Source: Utricularia gibba (lineage: Eukaryota > Streptophyta > Magnoliopsida > Lamiales > Lentibulariaceae). From it: a DNA stretch of 64,000 nt. This document shows, piece by piece, positions 43,249-54,365 of the stretch (position 1 is the stretch's first letter; each line of letters begins with the position of its first letter). The position numbers were made by a program, and so were the translations under genes. Under the pieces are notes generated by a model. It was not told the origin of the DNA. It worked only from the letters and a program-made list of their open reading frames with translations, and searched no databases. Where the stretch lies: the NCBI GenBank assembly GCA_002189035.1, contig CM007990.1, positions 5,890,001 to 5,954,000 on the forward strand, written 5' to 3'.

Positions 43249-45865
43249 ATGCTCTCCGCCGTCCAAACGCCGCGCCTCCTCCGCGTCAGGTGCATCCACT
43301 CGCCGGCAATTACTTGCTCCGGACAGTCTCAGTCGCCGCATTCCCAAATTCTCACCACGCGAAAGTCCCTTTTATCAGGGGAAGCTTCTGCCGCCGAAAT
43401 AGCAAAGTCATTCTGCGATCGTCTCCGTCGCATTGAACCGCAGCTCAGCAGTTTCCTTCATGTTTCTCCCTATGAAGCTGTTTTGAAACAGGCGGAGGTG
43501 TTGGATAACAAGATTAAGAGCGGGGAAGATGTTGGTCCGCTGGCAGGGGTTTTGGTCGCTGTGAAGGATAATATTTGCACAGTTGGCATGCCTTCAACTG
43601 CGGGATCCAAGATTCTGGAAAACTATAGGCCACCATTTGATGCTACAGCTGTGGCTAAATTGAGGAAAAGTGGTGCTATTCTAATTGGGAAGACCAATTT
43701 AGATGAGTTTGGGATGGGAAGTACCACTGAAGGCTCTGCATATCAAGTTAGTACATTTTCACTCCTTATTAATCCATTTTTTTTATTCCAGATTGACGGA
43801 TGGATCTTGGTATTGTTAGGTGACTTCTAATCCTTGGGACATATCAAGGGTGCCAGGTGGGTCATCTGGGGGCTCAGCTGCAGCGGTTTCTGCTAGGCAG
43901 TGTATGGTGGGATTGGGAAGTGATACTGGAGGAAGCGTTAGGCAGCCTGCGTCTTTTTGTGGTGTTGTTGGGTTGAAGCCGACATATGGGCGTGTCTCAA
44001 GATACGGACTTGTTGCTTATGCCTCATCATTAGATGTAATTGGATGCCTGGCGCCATCTGTTGCTGATGCGGGGATTCTTTTACATGCAATTTCTGGGCC
44101 TGATAAACTGGATGCAACAAGTGCCAAGCGGGTAATATCCTGATCCCTGCTGAATTCATGAAATATATTGACAATCTGAAAGATGAATTACTGTTGTTTC
44201 ACTGTTACACGGGCGTGATCAGTTATGCTATTTTACTAAAACCATCATCTACCAGTTCAATGTAATATTTTTCAGAAATATGTCTTAATCTTATTAACAG
44301 CACATCTCAGGAAGTGCCTGACTTTGAGTCCCATTTCATTGCAAAAGATTCCTTTGCATCTAAGCCCCTTAAAGGCTTGAGAGTTGGTGTTATTCGTGAA
44401 ACCCTTGAAGATGGAGTTGATTCATCTGTAGTATCTTCAGTTCAGGGTGCGATTTCACATTTGGAAGAACTTGGATGCATTGTATCGGAGGTCAGTTTTC
44501 AATCTTTTCTGTAGTATCCTTTCAGCTGTAGTATCCTCGATTTCATTTGATCATCAATTGTTTAACGTTGATATAGGTATCTTTGCCATCCTTTTCCCTT
44601 GGATTGCCAGCGTACTATGTACTTGCTTCCTCAGAAGCATCTTCTAACTTGTCTCGCTACGATGGTGTTAGGTTGTGACCATTCTATTTATTTCTGTGTT
44701 ATAGGACATGTGCTTTTCCTGCACACCTTAGATCACGTGTTGTGAATATGTTCTTACTAACCATGTTTTTGTATGCGTGGAATTTCAGAATTTGAATGGA
44801 GATATTATATGCTTTCATTCTAACACTGTATTCTGTACTTTTTCAGGTACGGAAACCAAGCTTTTGAAGATGACATTAATTCTCTTTATGGGAATTCACG
44901 TGCTCAGGGGTTCGGTCCTGAGGTATGGAAGTCCATTCTTTTCTCCTTCCCATGTGAATCCATTTTATCCATGGTACTCTGCCATGAAAGACTATCATTT
45001 GCAGGTTAAAAGAAGAATTCTTATGGGTACATATGCACTTTCGGCTGGTTACTACGATGCATATTACAAACGTGCACAACAGGTTTAAAAGATGGCTTCT
45101 TCTTATTTCCTTCATTTTATGCACTGCTTCAATAACACTTTTTTCAGGTTAGAACATTAATCCAAGACAGTTTCAAAAACGCATTGAGCCAAAACGATAT
45201 TTTGGTATCTCCAGCTGCTCCATCTGCTGCTTATAAGATTGGTAAGAAGCTACACCGTTCTACTTCTCTTATACTATGTCGTTTCTTGTGAGAAAGAATC
45301 CGCAGAAACGATAACCAAAGGCCTGCCCACCTGTAATCATAGGAAAAAAAACTTTGACATTTTCATACTATGTGGGACTGACAGTGTATAGATTTTTAAC
45401 GTGCTGCATCTGTTTTTTTTACATTTGCTTTGAAAACGTTCCTGTATTTGCAGGAGAAAAGAAAAATGATCCATTGGCCATGTATGCCGGGGATATCATG
45501 ACGGTTAGTTCTCAACACAAACTCTTCCATTTCCTCTCGGTCACCTTGCTTTAATGTCAGCATAAAACCTGTTTTTAACCTGATGCAGGTTAATGTGAAT
45601 CTTGCTGGGTTGCCTGCGCTAGTTGTACCATGCGGGTTTGCTGAAGGGGGTTCTGTTGGCCTCCCCGTTGGGTTCCAAATGATTGGAGCCGCATTCGATG
45701 AGGTGGCATCCGCATTCTTTCTTTCTGTTTGTCAGTGTTGTGTTGTTGACGCCCCTTGTCTTGGTGCAGGAGAAGTTGTTAAAAGTAGGCCATATTTTCG
45801 AACAGACTCTTGAAGGCGACTCTTTCTTGCCGCCGATCGTAGCTGCTGGACTACACGACGCCTGA
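43249..45865 (+). CDS. GATA: Glutamyl-tRNA(Gln) amidotransferase subunit A, organellar
   Basis: Ten exons: 43249-43746, 43820-44131, 44311-44490, 44577-44671, 44847-44922, 45005-45082, 45148-45241, 45454-45503, 45589-45702 and 45770-45865; 530 residues, frame intact. With GatB and GatC it converts Glu-tRNA(Gln) to Gln-tRNA(Gln) in plastids and mitochondria. The amidase Ser-cisSer-Lys triad is visible: Lys in [19 protein letters not shown], Ser residues in [15 protein letters not shown] and [20 protein letters not shown]. Later conserved parts are [54 protein letters not shown] and [15 protein letters not shown]. The first 35 residues ([17 protein letters not shown]) are basic and lack acids, a likely dual organelle targeting peptide. 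Length matches plant GatA. Confidence 0.96.
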
Positions 45866-46143
45866 AGGGTTCACTTACACCGGAAGCAGACAGCTTATTA
45901 AAAAAACTCTTGAAGAATTCAGTTTATTGATTTAACTTACATCGTGTAACGAATAATGATTCGATTTTTTTAAAATATATATATAATTAAATTATAACTT
46001 AATTTTTATCATGATTTAAATCAATTTAATGGTGATTAGATTATAATTTTTATAGAATAAAAGTCTGTTGTGGGTCCTCATTCACAAACAAGTTTTGTCA
46101 CAAAAATGCACAAACAGATTACCAAAACTTTCCACGGGTGGGA

Positions 46144-47338
46144 TCATATGATGGCGAATATAAGGAACCCCACAGAGACATACATGAGGAAGACCGGATA
46201 AAGAGCCAGAGCTTTCCTCTGGGGATTCACAGCGCTGCTCATGAACGGGTATGCTGCCCATGAACTCCATGCCAGCGTGAAACCTACCACGACAAGTTTT
46301 ACGATTACGTTGTCGATTAGGACGCAGATCAGGGAACCAACATCCAGGGGAATAGACAATATCCCAGAAGGCTCAGGCTCTGGAAGAAGATGATATGCCC
46401 ACCCTACAAAAGAAACCAATAATCGATTACCTTTGATGCATGAAGTGTGACAGGGTGAGGCGGGGGGTAAGAGATGGAGGGAATTACCAGCAGCAGGACG
46501 TTCAATGTAAGAATGACAGCTCCAGTTGCAAGCAGCGCAAAGGCAACTGCAAAGACTTCCGACTGCAGGAACCATAAAGCGTCATTATTGAAAGGAAACC
46601 GAACAAGATTTTGCGACAGAACATTCAGAACTTTGGATGGCCTTTCAAGTTTCAACTCAGGTCTTCACCTATGGGATCACTGTGTGAGGTAGCAGATTGG
46701 AAGGGTTGAAATAAACAGTACATAATAAAGACATATCTCATTTCCTCGGGATATAGGTAGCAGAATGTGAAGCACAAATACAACACCCTTTAACAGTGGA
46801 AACATGATCACCCTGAAGAAGAAGAGAACAATACCTTTTTCACTGAGGCAGACCATGAGAGAGTAAGGCCGAGGAAAACAATGAAGAAAAAGGGACCCCA
46901 CAGATCCCAATCCCTCAGGGCCTTCCCGGGATCTTCCCTGAAAGGATTAGGGAAAACAACAAGCTTCAAATTGCTAATGATCCTGGATAAATCTCTCTTC
47001 ACAGTGTCCCACACAGGCTCTGTCAGTGTATTCGGGCTGGAGCCAAAACCCGATCCAGCAATACCACTGCTGCTTATCGATCCCGACGGGGGGACATGGG
47101 GCATAGAGGCACTGACAGAAGGAACTGGGGTGGGTTTGGGTGCCACTGGAGGTGGAAGACTCGAAGGAACAGAGTATTGGGGTGGCGGTGGATGGGAAGA
47201 GACGGGTATGGAGGCACGGACGGGAGATGGGGGCCGGGCTGGGAGAACGGCGGGTTGGGAACTGATAAGGTTCTCGATCTCATCTATGTCAGATTGGGAG
47301 CTTGCATGCAGCGGGATGGTGTCACTGTAGGCAGCCAT
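46144..47338 (-). CDS. YIP4-type Yip1-family Golgi/TGN membrane protein (one frame break)
   Basis: Exons 46835-47338, 46488-46562 and 46144-46403; about 279 residues. The N-terminal cytosolic part begins [20 protein letters not shown], is rich in Pro, and leads to [40 protein letters not shown] and [20 protein letters not shown], all signature sequence of plant YIP4a/b (YIPF6 type). Five membrane helices follow ([41 protein letters not shown]..., [36 protein letters not shown]). In Arabidopsis YIP4 proteins act with ECHIDNA at the trans-Golgi network. Exon 46144-46403 lacks one base in the CCCC run (plus-strand GGGG at 46347-46350): [19 protein letters not shown] and [13 protein letters not shown] lie in different frames. 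Confidence 0.92.
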
Positions 47339-48421
47339 TCTATCTATTCAAATCACAGCCTCACGTCAAGGCTCATATGCATATGACTGGCGACAGAGCA
47401 AAGCTGCGTAAATACCAAGAACATAATAAGAACAGTAATACGACATCGCCAAAATTATCAACTCAATTGACAAGTTTCCATTCAAAAGCTCAGAAAAAAA
47501 GAAGGGTACGCGTAAAATCCCAAAATAGGTCGATAATGGCAATTAGCCCAAACAAGATCGTCAACCCGCGATCTACAAGAAAAAACCCAGAACATCACAC
47601 TGCCTAGAACAAGTTGCGCAATCTAAAGCATCTCGGGTGTACGTCATTCCGATAGGCTACAAAATCATGAAATGAACAAGACGCACAAATAACAACGACA
47701 GAACTAAACGGATTAAGAATGAAATCCAGAGCAGTCCCTTCGCATGAATTTAAGAAGCATGCATTTCTTAATGTTTTGTGTAACAGCAATTACACTTATT
47801 GCGGTGAAATTCTAGATCTGAAGCACAGAAGCGAAGACCAGATCCGACATCTAGAGTACAATAAACAAAAACACGCGGTATACCTGAATCCAGATCAAAA
47901 TTAACGAAAAAAACGTTACGAAAACAGAAACTCGAAGAAAACGGAACCTACGCATCGAAGTGAAGCAGTTAAATCACCTGAGGAGAAAGAACACGTTGAG
48001 CGCGATGTTCAATTCCAACTGCCAAAAACAGTAGATGAATTCAGGCATCTAAAGGCCCGAAACCTAATTTTAATTATTTCAGCCCGGATCACCGACCCTT
48101 TCAAAGCCTGCTTAAATCCATTTTTTTTATTTTAATAATAATTTTATTATTAAATTAAAATTCATTCTCACAAAATAATTTTCGAAAAATAAAATCTAAA
48201 CTTCTCCTTCTATTGCAGTGAGAGCTGAATGAAACTATAGAAATTGGTTGAAGATTACAGAGTGCAGCAGTGAATGAGAAAGCTGCTCATGTTACATTCA
48301 TCACCATCTTCAGTTTTACAGGTAAACCAACCAAACCAGAACCAACAACCACCAGCCACCAGCGCCACAAACTCTCTCCCTGGAGCAGAAAGAACAAGAC
48401 ACTGTATATACCTTGGTGCCC
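47339..48421. other. Intergenic: YIP4 leader and tubby-like gene 3' UTR
   Basis: Next to YIP4 the sequence looks like 5' UTR with a leader intron (a splice-donor-like CTCAG|GTGATT on the minus strand at about 47978). 48120-48190 is an AT-rich palindromic stretch (TTTAATAATAATTTTATTAT). The last 150 bases are the 3' UTR of the tubby-like gene. No gene seen. Confidence 0.45.
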
Positions 48422-50435
48422 TTATTCACACCCAAATTTTGTGTCAAAGCTGCTCAAACAGATGGCAAACGCTTCAAAGGCGGAGAGTGGGTACCGGTAA
48501 TCCATCGTGAAGGCATCCTTCCCAATCTTACCAAACTGTAGGATGATCTTGTCATGTTCTGGATGAGGAGGAGCTGACTGTGTTGATGTGTTGCTTGCTG
48601 CAGGCTGTATGTCTGCTATAAGCTGGAAGTTCTTTACAGAGGCGACGGTGACACGCCCTCTGAAGTTGAGGCACCAGCAGTGCAGTTGCTGGTGCCAGCG
48701 AGGAGCTTTGTTCTTGAGAACCAAGGGCCTTGTCTTTACGTCATCGTCTTCGGTTGCCAGCTCCATATCAGCAAATCTTGAGCTGCTGAACTCAGATGAC
48801 TGATCCAGAGATTTGGAGAAAGAGATGCTCCTGAATGAGTCCTCCAGAGGGCGTGGATGGAGCTCTGGTTGCCGCTGGGGAACAGTTCCACCAGGCTCAA
48901 TAGATGCAACAGGGATTGAGTACATGCTACAATGCATTTTCCTTGGGCCTTTGGTGCCAAGCACGTTTAGATCATATGTGATTTTAGCTACCCTGTAATT
49001 TCCTGATGGTAACTTTGGAGAAACCTTTGTTGAATGAAACCTACGGCTTGTTCTCCCTGAAGGTGAGCCAACAGGAGATGGCTGAGTGTCGTACATGATG
49101 AACTTTGTACCTAGAAAATTTGATCTGCAAAAGGACTTGAGATTAATGCATCACAAAGACACAATTCCATATTCCTCTGAAAGGTAGATGGACTAGAAGA
49201 CCATAACAACTGTAGAGAACCAATAACTTATACCAACAGCGCTTAATCCCCACACCATTTTCAAGTAATTATTTTTCTGGTTGATAATTTTGTCAATGCA
49301 TTAAAAATAATGTTCTCCGGCTGCACACAACCTAAAGCTAGGCAAGAATACTCGTGCTCAGACACATAAGCTAAACGAATTTGGGATAAGCCTTACCTTA
49401 ACCTTCCAACATATGTGCTACTTGATCTGGAAATATTGTCCTCGTTCATTGAGATGACATACTCGATAGAAGTGGTTCTGCGAGTTCGCTTTGCGGCAAG
49501 AAGGAACTTCCCATTTTCAGCTGTTAGAGCTGAAGAAAGAATATCAAAAATTATAAATCTGCTTTGAGCTACATCGTATGGATATGGAAATGATGCCACT
49601 GTTCTGTGCCCCTTGCATTTAAACGTTCGCATCAGTCGTACCACTTAAAATGGAGAAATGTGAATTTCCACTAAACTCCAAAATTGGCTTGAAGCAGTGA
49701 GCACACCAAGGACAGTACCAAAAAAGATGGAAAATTTCACAACTAAAAGCCAACATATTACATGTGTAATCAAGATGAGACCCTTTTATTCGAAAAGCAG
49801 CAAAGACTACCATTCACAGTAAAGCCTATCAGAAATACGCATAAACATAAACATAAGCATAAGAGAACAAGAAGTTTCAGCAACGGATACTCACCAGGAG
49901 TAAGACACAAAAACAGATGGTAGGTTAAATTAGATTTGTCTCTCTTAATGAAACATTGGATAGTTCCATCACGAGGTCCTGGCTGCAAATGAAAACACTA
50001 TTAGCATATGACTAAGAGAATCAACAGCTTCATTGTATTGATGCTACAATTCAAAAACTAGGTACCTTCGGAGAGAAGAAAAAGTACCTGCTTCAGGGAT
50101 ATAGGAAATGTGAGATTCCCAGATAATTCTGGGGCTTTGACAATTTCCGTACACATCTGCCTCCAAGTTCGACAAACTGCTGCACAAGCGACAACATGCT
50201 TTCTTGTGGGCCACGTGCTCTCATCCTCTTCCAACCTTCGAATCACATCATACAGCAGCTCTGGAAGGAGATTAGCCCAGGGGCTCTTTTGGTTAACTAA
50301 TGAGTGTTCGGCTACATCATGAAATGAGCAATTTGAGCTTCCCCTGCTATGTCCAGGAAATCTCACATCAAAGCTCCTCCTCGACAAGCTACGAAAACTG
50401 TCCCTTATATCTTGAGCTATACCCCGGAACGACAT
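48422..50435 (-). CDS. Tubby-like F-box protein (TLP)
   Basis: Exons 50088-50435, 49895-49982, 49397-49529 and 48422-49124; 423 residues, frame intact. An N-terminal F-box ([40 protein letters not shown]) precedes the tubby beta-barrel ([134 protein letters not shown]). The C-terminus FDTKFGCE is close to the usual FDTKLACE. Plant TLPs bind membrane PIP2 through the tubby domain and ASK proteins through the F-box, and affect ABA and stress responses. The insert [14 protein letters not shown]-like acidic loop is common in the family. Clade assignment (TLP5-like or TLP1-like) is uncertain. Confidence 0.93.
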
Positions 50436-51699
50436 TGCTCACTGTGTAAAAGATATCTTAGCAAAACTGCAAAAACGTTTTCTGTCAGCTTATCAACGAA
50501 ATTAGTCCTCTTGAGAAGTGAATACACCTGCCAAAAACTAAACCATTAAAGAAGCTTAAACGAAAAGAAGGAATAGAAAACTTCATTGAAGGTACGGAAC
50601 ATTCATATATTACACACTGTGCCTAAGTTAAGGCTAAGAGGTGTGCTTTTCATGCAAACTACGTGCCTTGAGGATTCATAGGGCTAAATCTAAAAGATTT
50701 TAAACTTGAATAAAAAGAACAAATTTGGAGAATCTGAGCCTGCACCGAAAATGTAGTGGCACAAGGGCCGTTCTCACAACCATGAAAGCAAAGAAACAGG
50801 ATGCAGAATTCCACAAGGTTACAACCAAAGTTACTGATTCCAAGTTACTACACCCACAAAACCGACTGCAATAAAAATAAAAAATCACAGGATACGGCAT
50901 CTGAATTCAACAACAAGACGCACAAGGAAAAAAATTAGGTAAGAGATACAAGCCAACACCCCCCCAAAAAAACGAAGGAAAGCATCATTTCAGTCCCCCA
51001 AATCTCGATAACTGTCTGAACACTGAAGCAGCACCAGATCAAAGGAAGAATAAGAACAATTTTAACGGGTTGGACTTGAGAAAACCAGAGAACACACGGA
51101 ATCAACGAAATCTCACCTTCGTTTCTCACGCACTAGCGCATACCAGACGAGGGGTTCGCTTGGATTGGGTTAAACTCAGTTCGTAGAACCAGTCCGCGAA
51201 GATAACGATAGACATTGACGCTGTTCTAGCATTTTCCTCGCATTTGTACAATTCTAACCTAAAAACACGGGAAACAAAAGAAAAGTACAAACTCATAAAA
51301 AGCCATACTCGTTTAGTTATTTACTTTATTATTTTTTTGTCCGAACCCCCAAAATTCACCCCCGGTAATTTTATTATTTAATATATTAAATTCAAAGAAT
51401 ATATACATTTTTTTAATAATTTGATCATTCTCTCTCGTGAGGTGAAAAAAAAAACCTTTTTTAGTAGAAAATGTGCATGCTGAAGATCTCGTTGTTTTAC
51501 CTACAGAGTTCTGGTAGCCTTTTTGAACGAGGCTCTAACAACTAATATAAAAATGCTTTGTTGTACCGAACCACAAAAAAGGAGGGGTATCATGTTATCA
51601 TCCTCAACGCATTCTAAAGTCAGCAGGATGCATTTTTCCGGTAAAGGGGGGACGACGAGGAAGTTCAGTTAGTCTGCGACGGAAGAAGAAGAAGAAGCT
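50436..51699. other. Intergenic: tubby-like leader and MRS2/MGT promoter
   Basis: The first 700 bases are probably 5' UTR plus leader intron of the minus-strand TLP gene (CTCACCTTCG at 51111-51120 looks like a minus-strand donor). 51310-51430 is AT-rich. The MRS2/MGT promoter occupies the end. No gene seen. Confidence 0.45.
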
Positions 51700-53325
51700 A
51701 TGGGCGCGGTGGAGAAACTCCGGTCGAGCAAGTTGTCCCTGAAGAAGAAGGGGGGTGTGTTTGAGAGGCTTTGGATGCGGATGGATCGGACGGGGCAGTC
51801 GGAACTGATCGAATGCGATAAGAGCGTGATCATCAAGCGCGCTTTGATACCAGTCAGAGATTTGAGGATCTTGGGGCCGATCTTCTCTAAGTCGTCAACC
51901 ATCCTCGGTAAGGCGTCTTGTATAGGGAGGGAGGAGAAGAAATTCTTTAACCTTGTAAGAACTGGGAGCGATTACAGAGATGGGCATGGCGGATACGAAA
52001 TTTTTCTTACTGATGTTTGCACGAAACATGGGAAGATTCTTGTATGAACTAGATGGGTTGACACTTGGCTGTGTTTTTAGCCTGAAAACGCTCATTCTTA
52101 TCAATCTAGTTCTTCGTCCGACACTGGTTTGCTTTGTGTGTTTTCAGCAAGGGAAAGAGCTATGATTATCAATCTGGAGTTCATAAGAGCGATAATAACT
52201 GCAGAAGAAGTACTGCTACTTGATCCATTGCGCCAAGAAGTTGTGCCATTTGTAGATAAACTGAGGAAGCTTTTGCTCAATAAAAGACCCAATAACCATT
52301 TTCTTCACCAAAACCAAACCCCATCTCCTACTCCTGAGCAGTGGTCTCCATGGCCTGAAACCGTACAAGAACAGCCACTCCCGTTTGAGTTCCAGGTACC
52401 AAAACTGGCTCCTTTTGCCTTCTTTTCACTATGAATGTTCTGTTGCTCTGTTTCTTCAACTCGGAAGCTCTTAATTTCTCACTAACTGTATCCCGACTCT
52501 CCTGAGTTCCAGGTTTTGGAGATTGCATTAGAAGTTGTCTGCTCCTATTTGGACACCAATGTCGCCGAACTGGAGAGAGGAGCTTATCCTGCTCTTGATG
52601 ACTTAACCAGGAACGTGAGCTCCAAGAATCTTGATCATGTTCGAGGGCTGAAGAGCATCCTTACACGCTTGCTTGCACGATCTCAAAAAGTATGATCCGT
52701 CTTCAAGTGTGGGATTTTATACTTCAGAACTCGTCTGCATGAAAGGCTTTGGTTCAATTTCAACAGGTGCGAGACGAGATCGAACATCTTCTTGACGACA
52801 ACGAAGACATGGCGCGACTCTACGTCACACGAAGAGGGACAAATAACCACCCACAAGCTGCACCCGCAGCATCAAGTACCGTTCCCACCAACACAGACAA
52901 CCATGATGTTGAGGAACTGGAGATGCTGCTGGAGTCCTACCTGATGCAACTGGACATCACACGCAACAAAATACTCTCCGTAAGATGTTGTCGTTTCTTC
53001 TTTAATCGGCGGTGCATCGGCAGTTACTGAAGTCCGATTGGATTCTTTGAAGGTTCGCGAGTATATCGACGACACGGAGGACTACGTCAATATCCAATTG
53101 GACAACCAGAGGAACGAGCTCATTAAGCTTCAGTTGATGCTCACGATCTCCTTCTTCGCCATCGCGATAGAGGGCTGTTTCGCCGGGGCGTTCGGAGTGA
53201 ACATTCCGATGGATCTGTTCAGGTCGACGGGGAAGTACGGATACACCGTCGCAGGAATGACTACGTTTACGTTGGTGTGCTATGTTCTCGTTCTGGGATA
53301 CGCTAGGCGGAAGAAGCTTATATAG
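51700..53325 (+). CDS. MRS2/MGT (CorA-type) magnesium transporter with GVN in place of GMN
   Basis: Five exons: 51700-51907, 52148-52395, 52513-52689, 52767-52979 and 53053-53325; 372 residues. Conserved blocks: [124 protein letters not shown] and [20 protein letters not shown], all diagnostic of plant MRS2/MGT. Two C-terminal helices follow. The pore motif after the first helix, normally GMN, reads GVN (AGAFGVNIP). GMN is the selectivity signature of CorA/MRS2 channels, so transport may be altered. The family is placed in plasma membrane, tonoplast or plastid; no targeting signal is visible. Length is short but all core parts are present. Confidence 0.92.
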
Positions 53326-53816
53326 TAGACACGAGGATGCTCATTTCATGATTACATGGCACATGCACATCATGCAAAGATGACATAAATCATGTACATG
53401 TATGTCATTCGGTAACTAGATATATTAAATATTCATATTTATATGTAAATTACAAACTTATTTAAAAAAATAAGATGCAAAATATATTTGGGTTTTATTG
53501 GGCCACGGGTTATTGGGTTGGGCTATAACTACTGCAGCAATGAATCAAATTTCTCAGCTAGGGTTTCAAAGTGCGTCTTCTTCTTCTTGCGCCGAGTTTG
53601 CTCGCATCTGATCTCTGCAGGTGCGCACATTATCTATAGATTTCGTGATTCTTTGCTTGTATGCAGTCTTTTATTCCACAGGGTGCTTGCTCGTTTTTAA
53701 GGTATTGTTTGAACTAAGAAACGTGGTCTTCAACGCTTTTGTGGATGCAATTTGTCATAGGGACCGACATTTCCAAGCGTTAAGTTTTCTAAACGAGTTG
53801 TTCTTGCTGAATCAAG
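53326..53816 (+). promoter_or_regulatory. RPS28 promoter: two site II elements and a telo-box
   Basis: TGGGCC at 53499-53504 and TGGGCT at 53519-53524 are site II motifs. TAGGGTTT at 53559-53566 is a telo-box. A CT-rich leader follows (CTTCTTCTTCTTGCGCC) with a probable leader intron donor near 53620. This combination is the known hallmark of plant ribosomal-protein promoters. The first 100 bases are the 3' UTR of the MRS2/MGT gene. Confidence 0.75.
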
Positions 53817-54014
53817 ATGGATTCTCAGATCAAGCACGCCATCGTGGTCAAGGTCATTGGGAGAACAGGCTCACGGGGGCAGGTCACTCAGGTGAGAGTC
53901 AAGTTTGTGGATGATCAGAACCGATTCATCATGAGAAATGTCAAGGGCCCTGTTCGAGAGGGCGACATTCTCACGCTGCTCGAGTCCGAGAGGGAGGCAC
54001 GAAGGCTGCGTTGA
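53817..54014 (+). CDS. RPS28: Cytosolic 40S ribosomal protein S28 (eS28)
   Basis: An uninterrupted 65-residue frame, exactly the family length. It begins [20 protein letters not shown] and contains [39 protein letters not shown] and ARRLR at the end, nearly identical to other plant S28 proteins. It is part of the small ribosomal subunit near the mRNA exit channel. The single coding exon with a leader intron is usual for plant RPS28 genes. The promoter upstream carries site II and telo-box motifs. Confidence 0.98.
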   Translation: MDSQIKHAIVVKVIGRTGSRGQVTQVRVKFVDDQNRFIMRNVKGPVREGDILTLLESEREARRLR

Positions 54015-54365
54015 GTACTTCCTTGCTTGGTGTTTTGCTTCTCATTGTGAGTTCTTTGTGGCACCCTATCTACTTCTGGTTTCTATGGCACAAAAAAGGT
54101 TTGAGATTGAAGAGAATTTGATACCAAGGCTGCGCTTTGCTAATGCGAACCAAGCAGATCTAGCAGAAATCAAATGAATACTAAAGGATATTGTAAAACG
54201 AGAATGTGATTCAGAGTATGTGAAACGAATGAACAAATGGACTGGTCTCAAGCGTAGAGTATACGCGTACGCAAGTATGGCACAAGCGAATGCCACCGCG
54301 ATGGGGCGCTCACTGGCGCGGTGAGAGCTTCCTGAAACCTGCAGCCAAGAATGAAGATGTGGGAT
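54015..54365. other. Intergenic between tail-to-tail genes
   Basis: 3' UTR of RPS28 (plus) and of the NIPA gene (minus). No gene seen; open frames here are shadows. Confidence 0.5.

Noticed and set aside
47096-47386. Plus-strand Gly/Trp/Arg-rich frames around 46.9-47.4 kb
   Set aside because: Antisense shadows of the Pro/Ser-rich first YIP4 exon.
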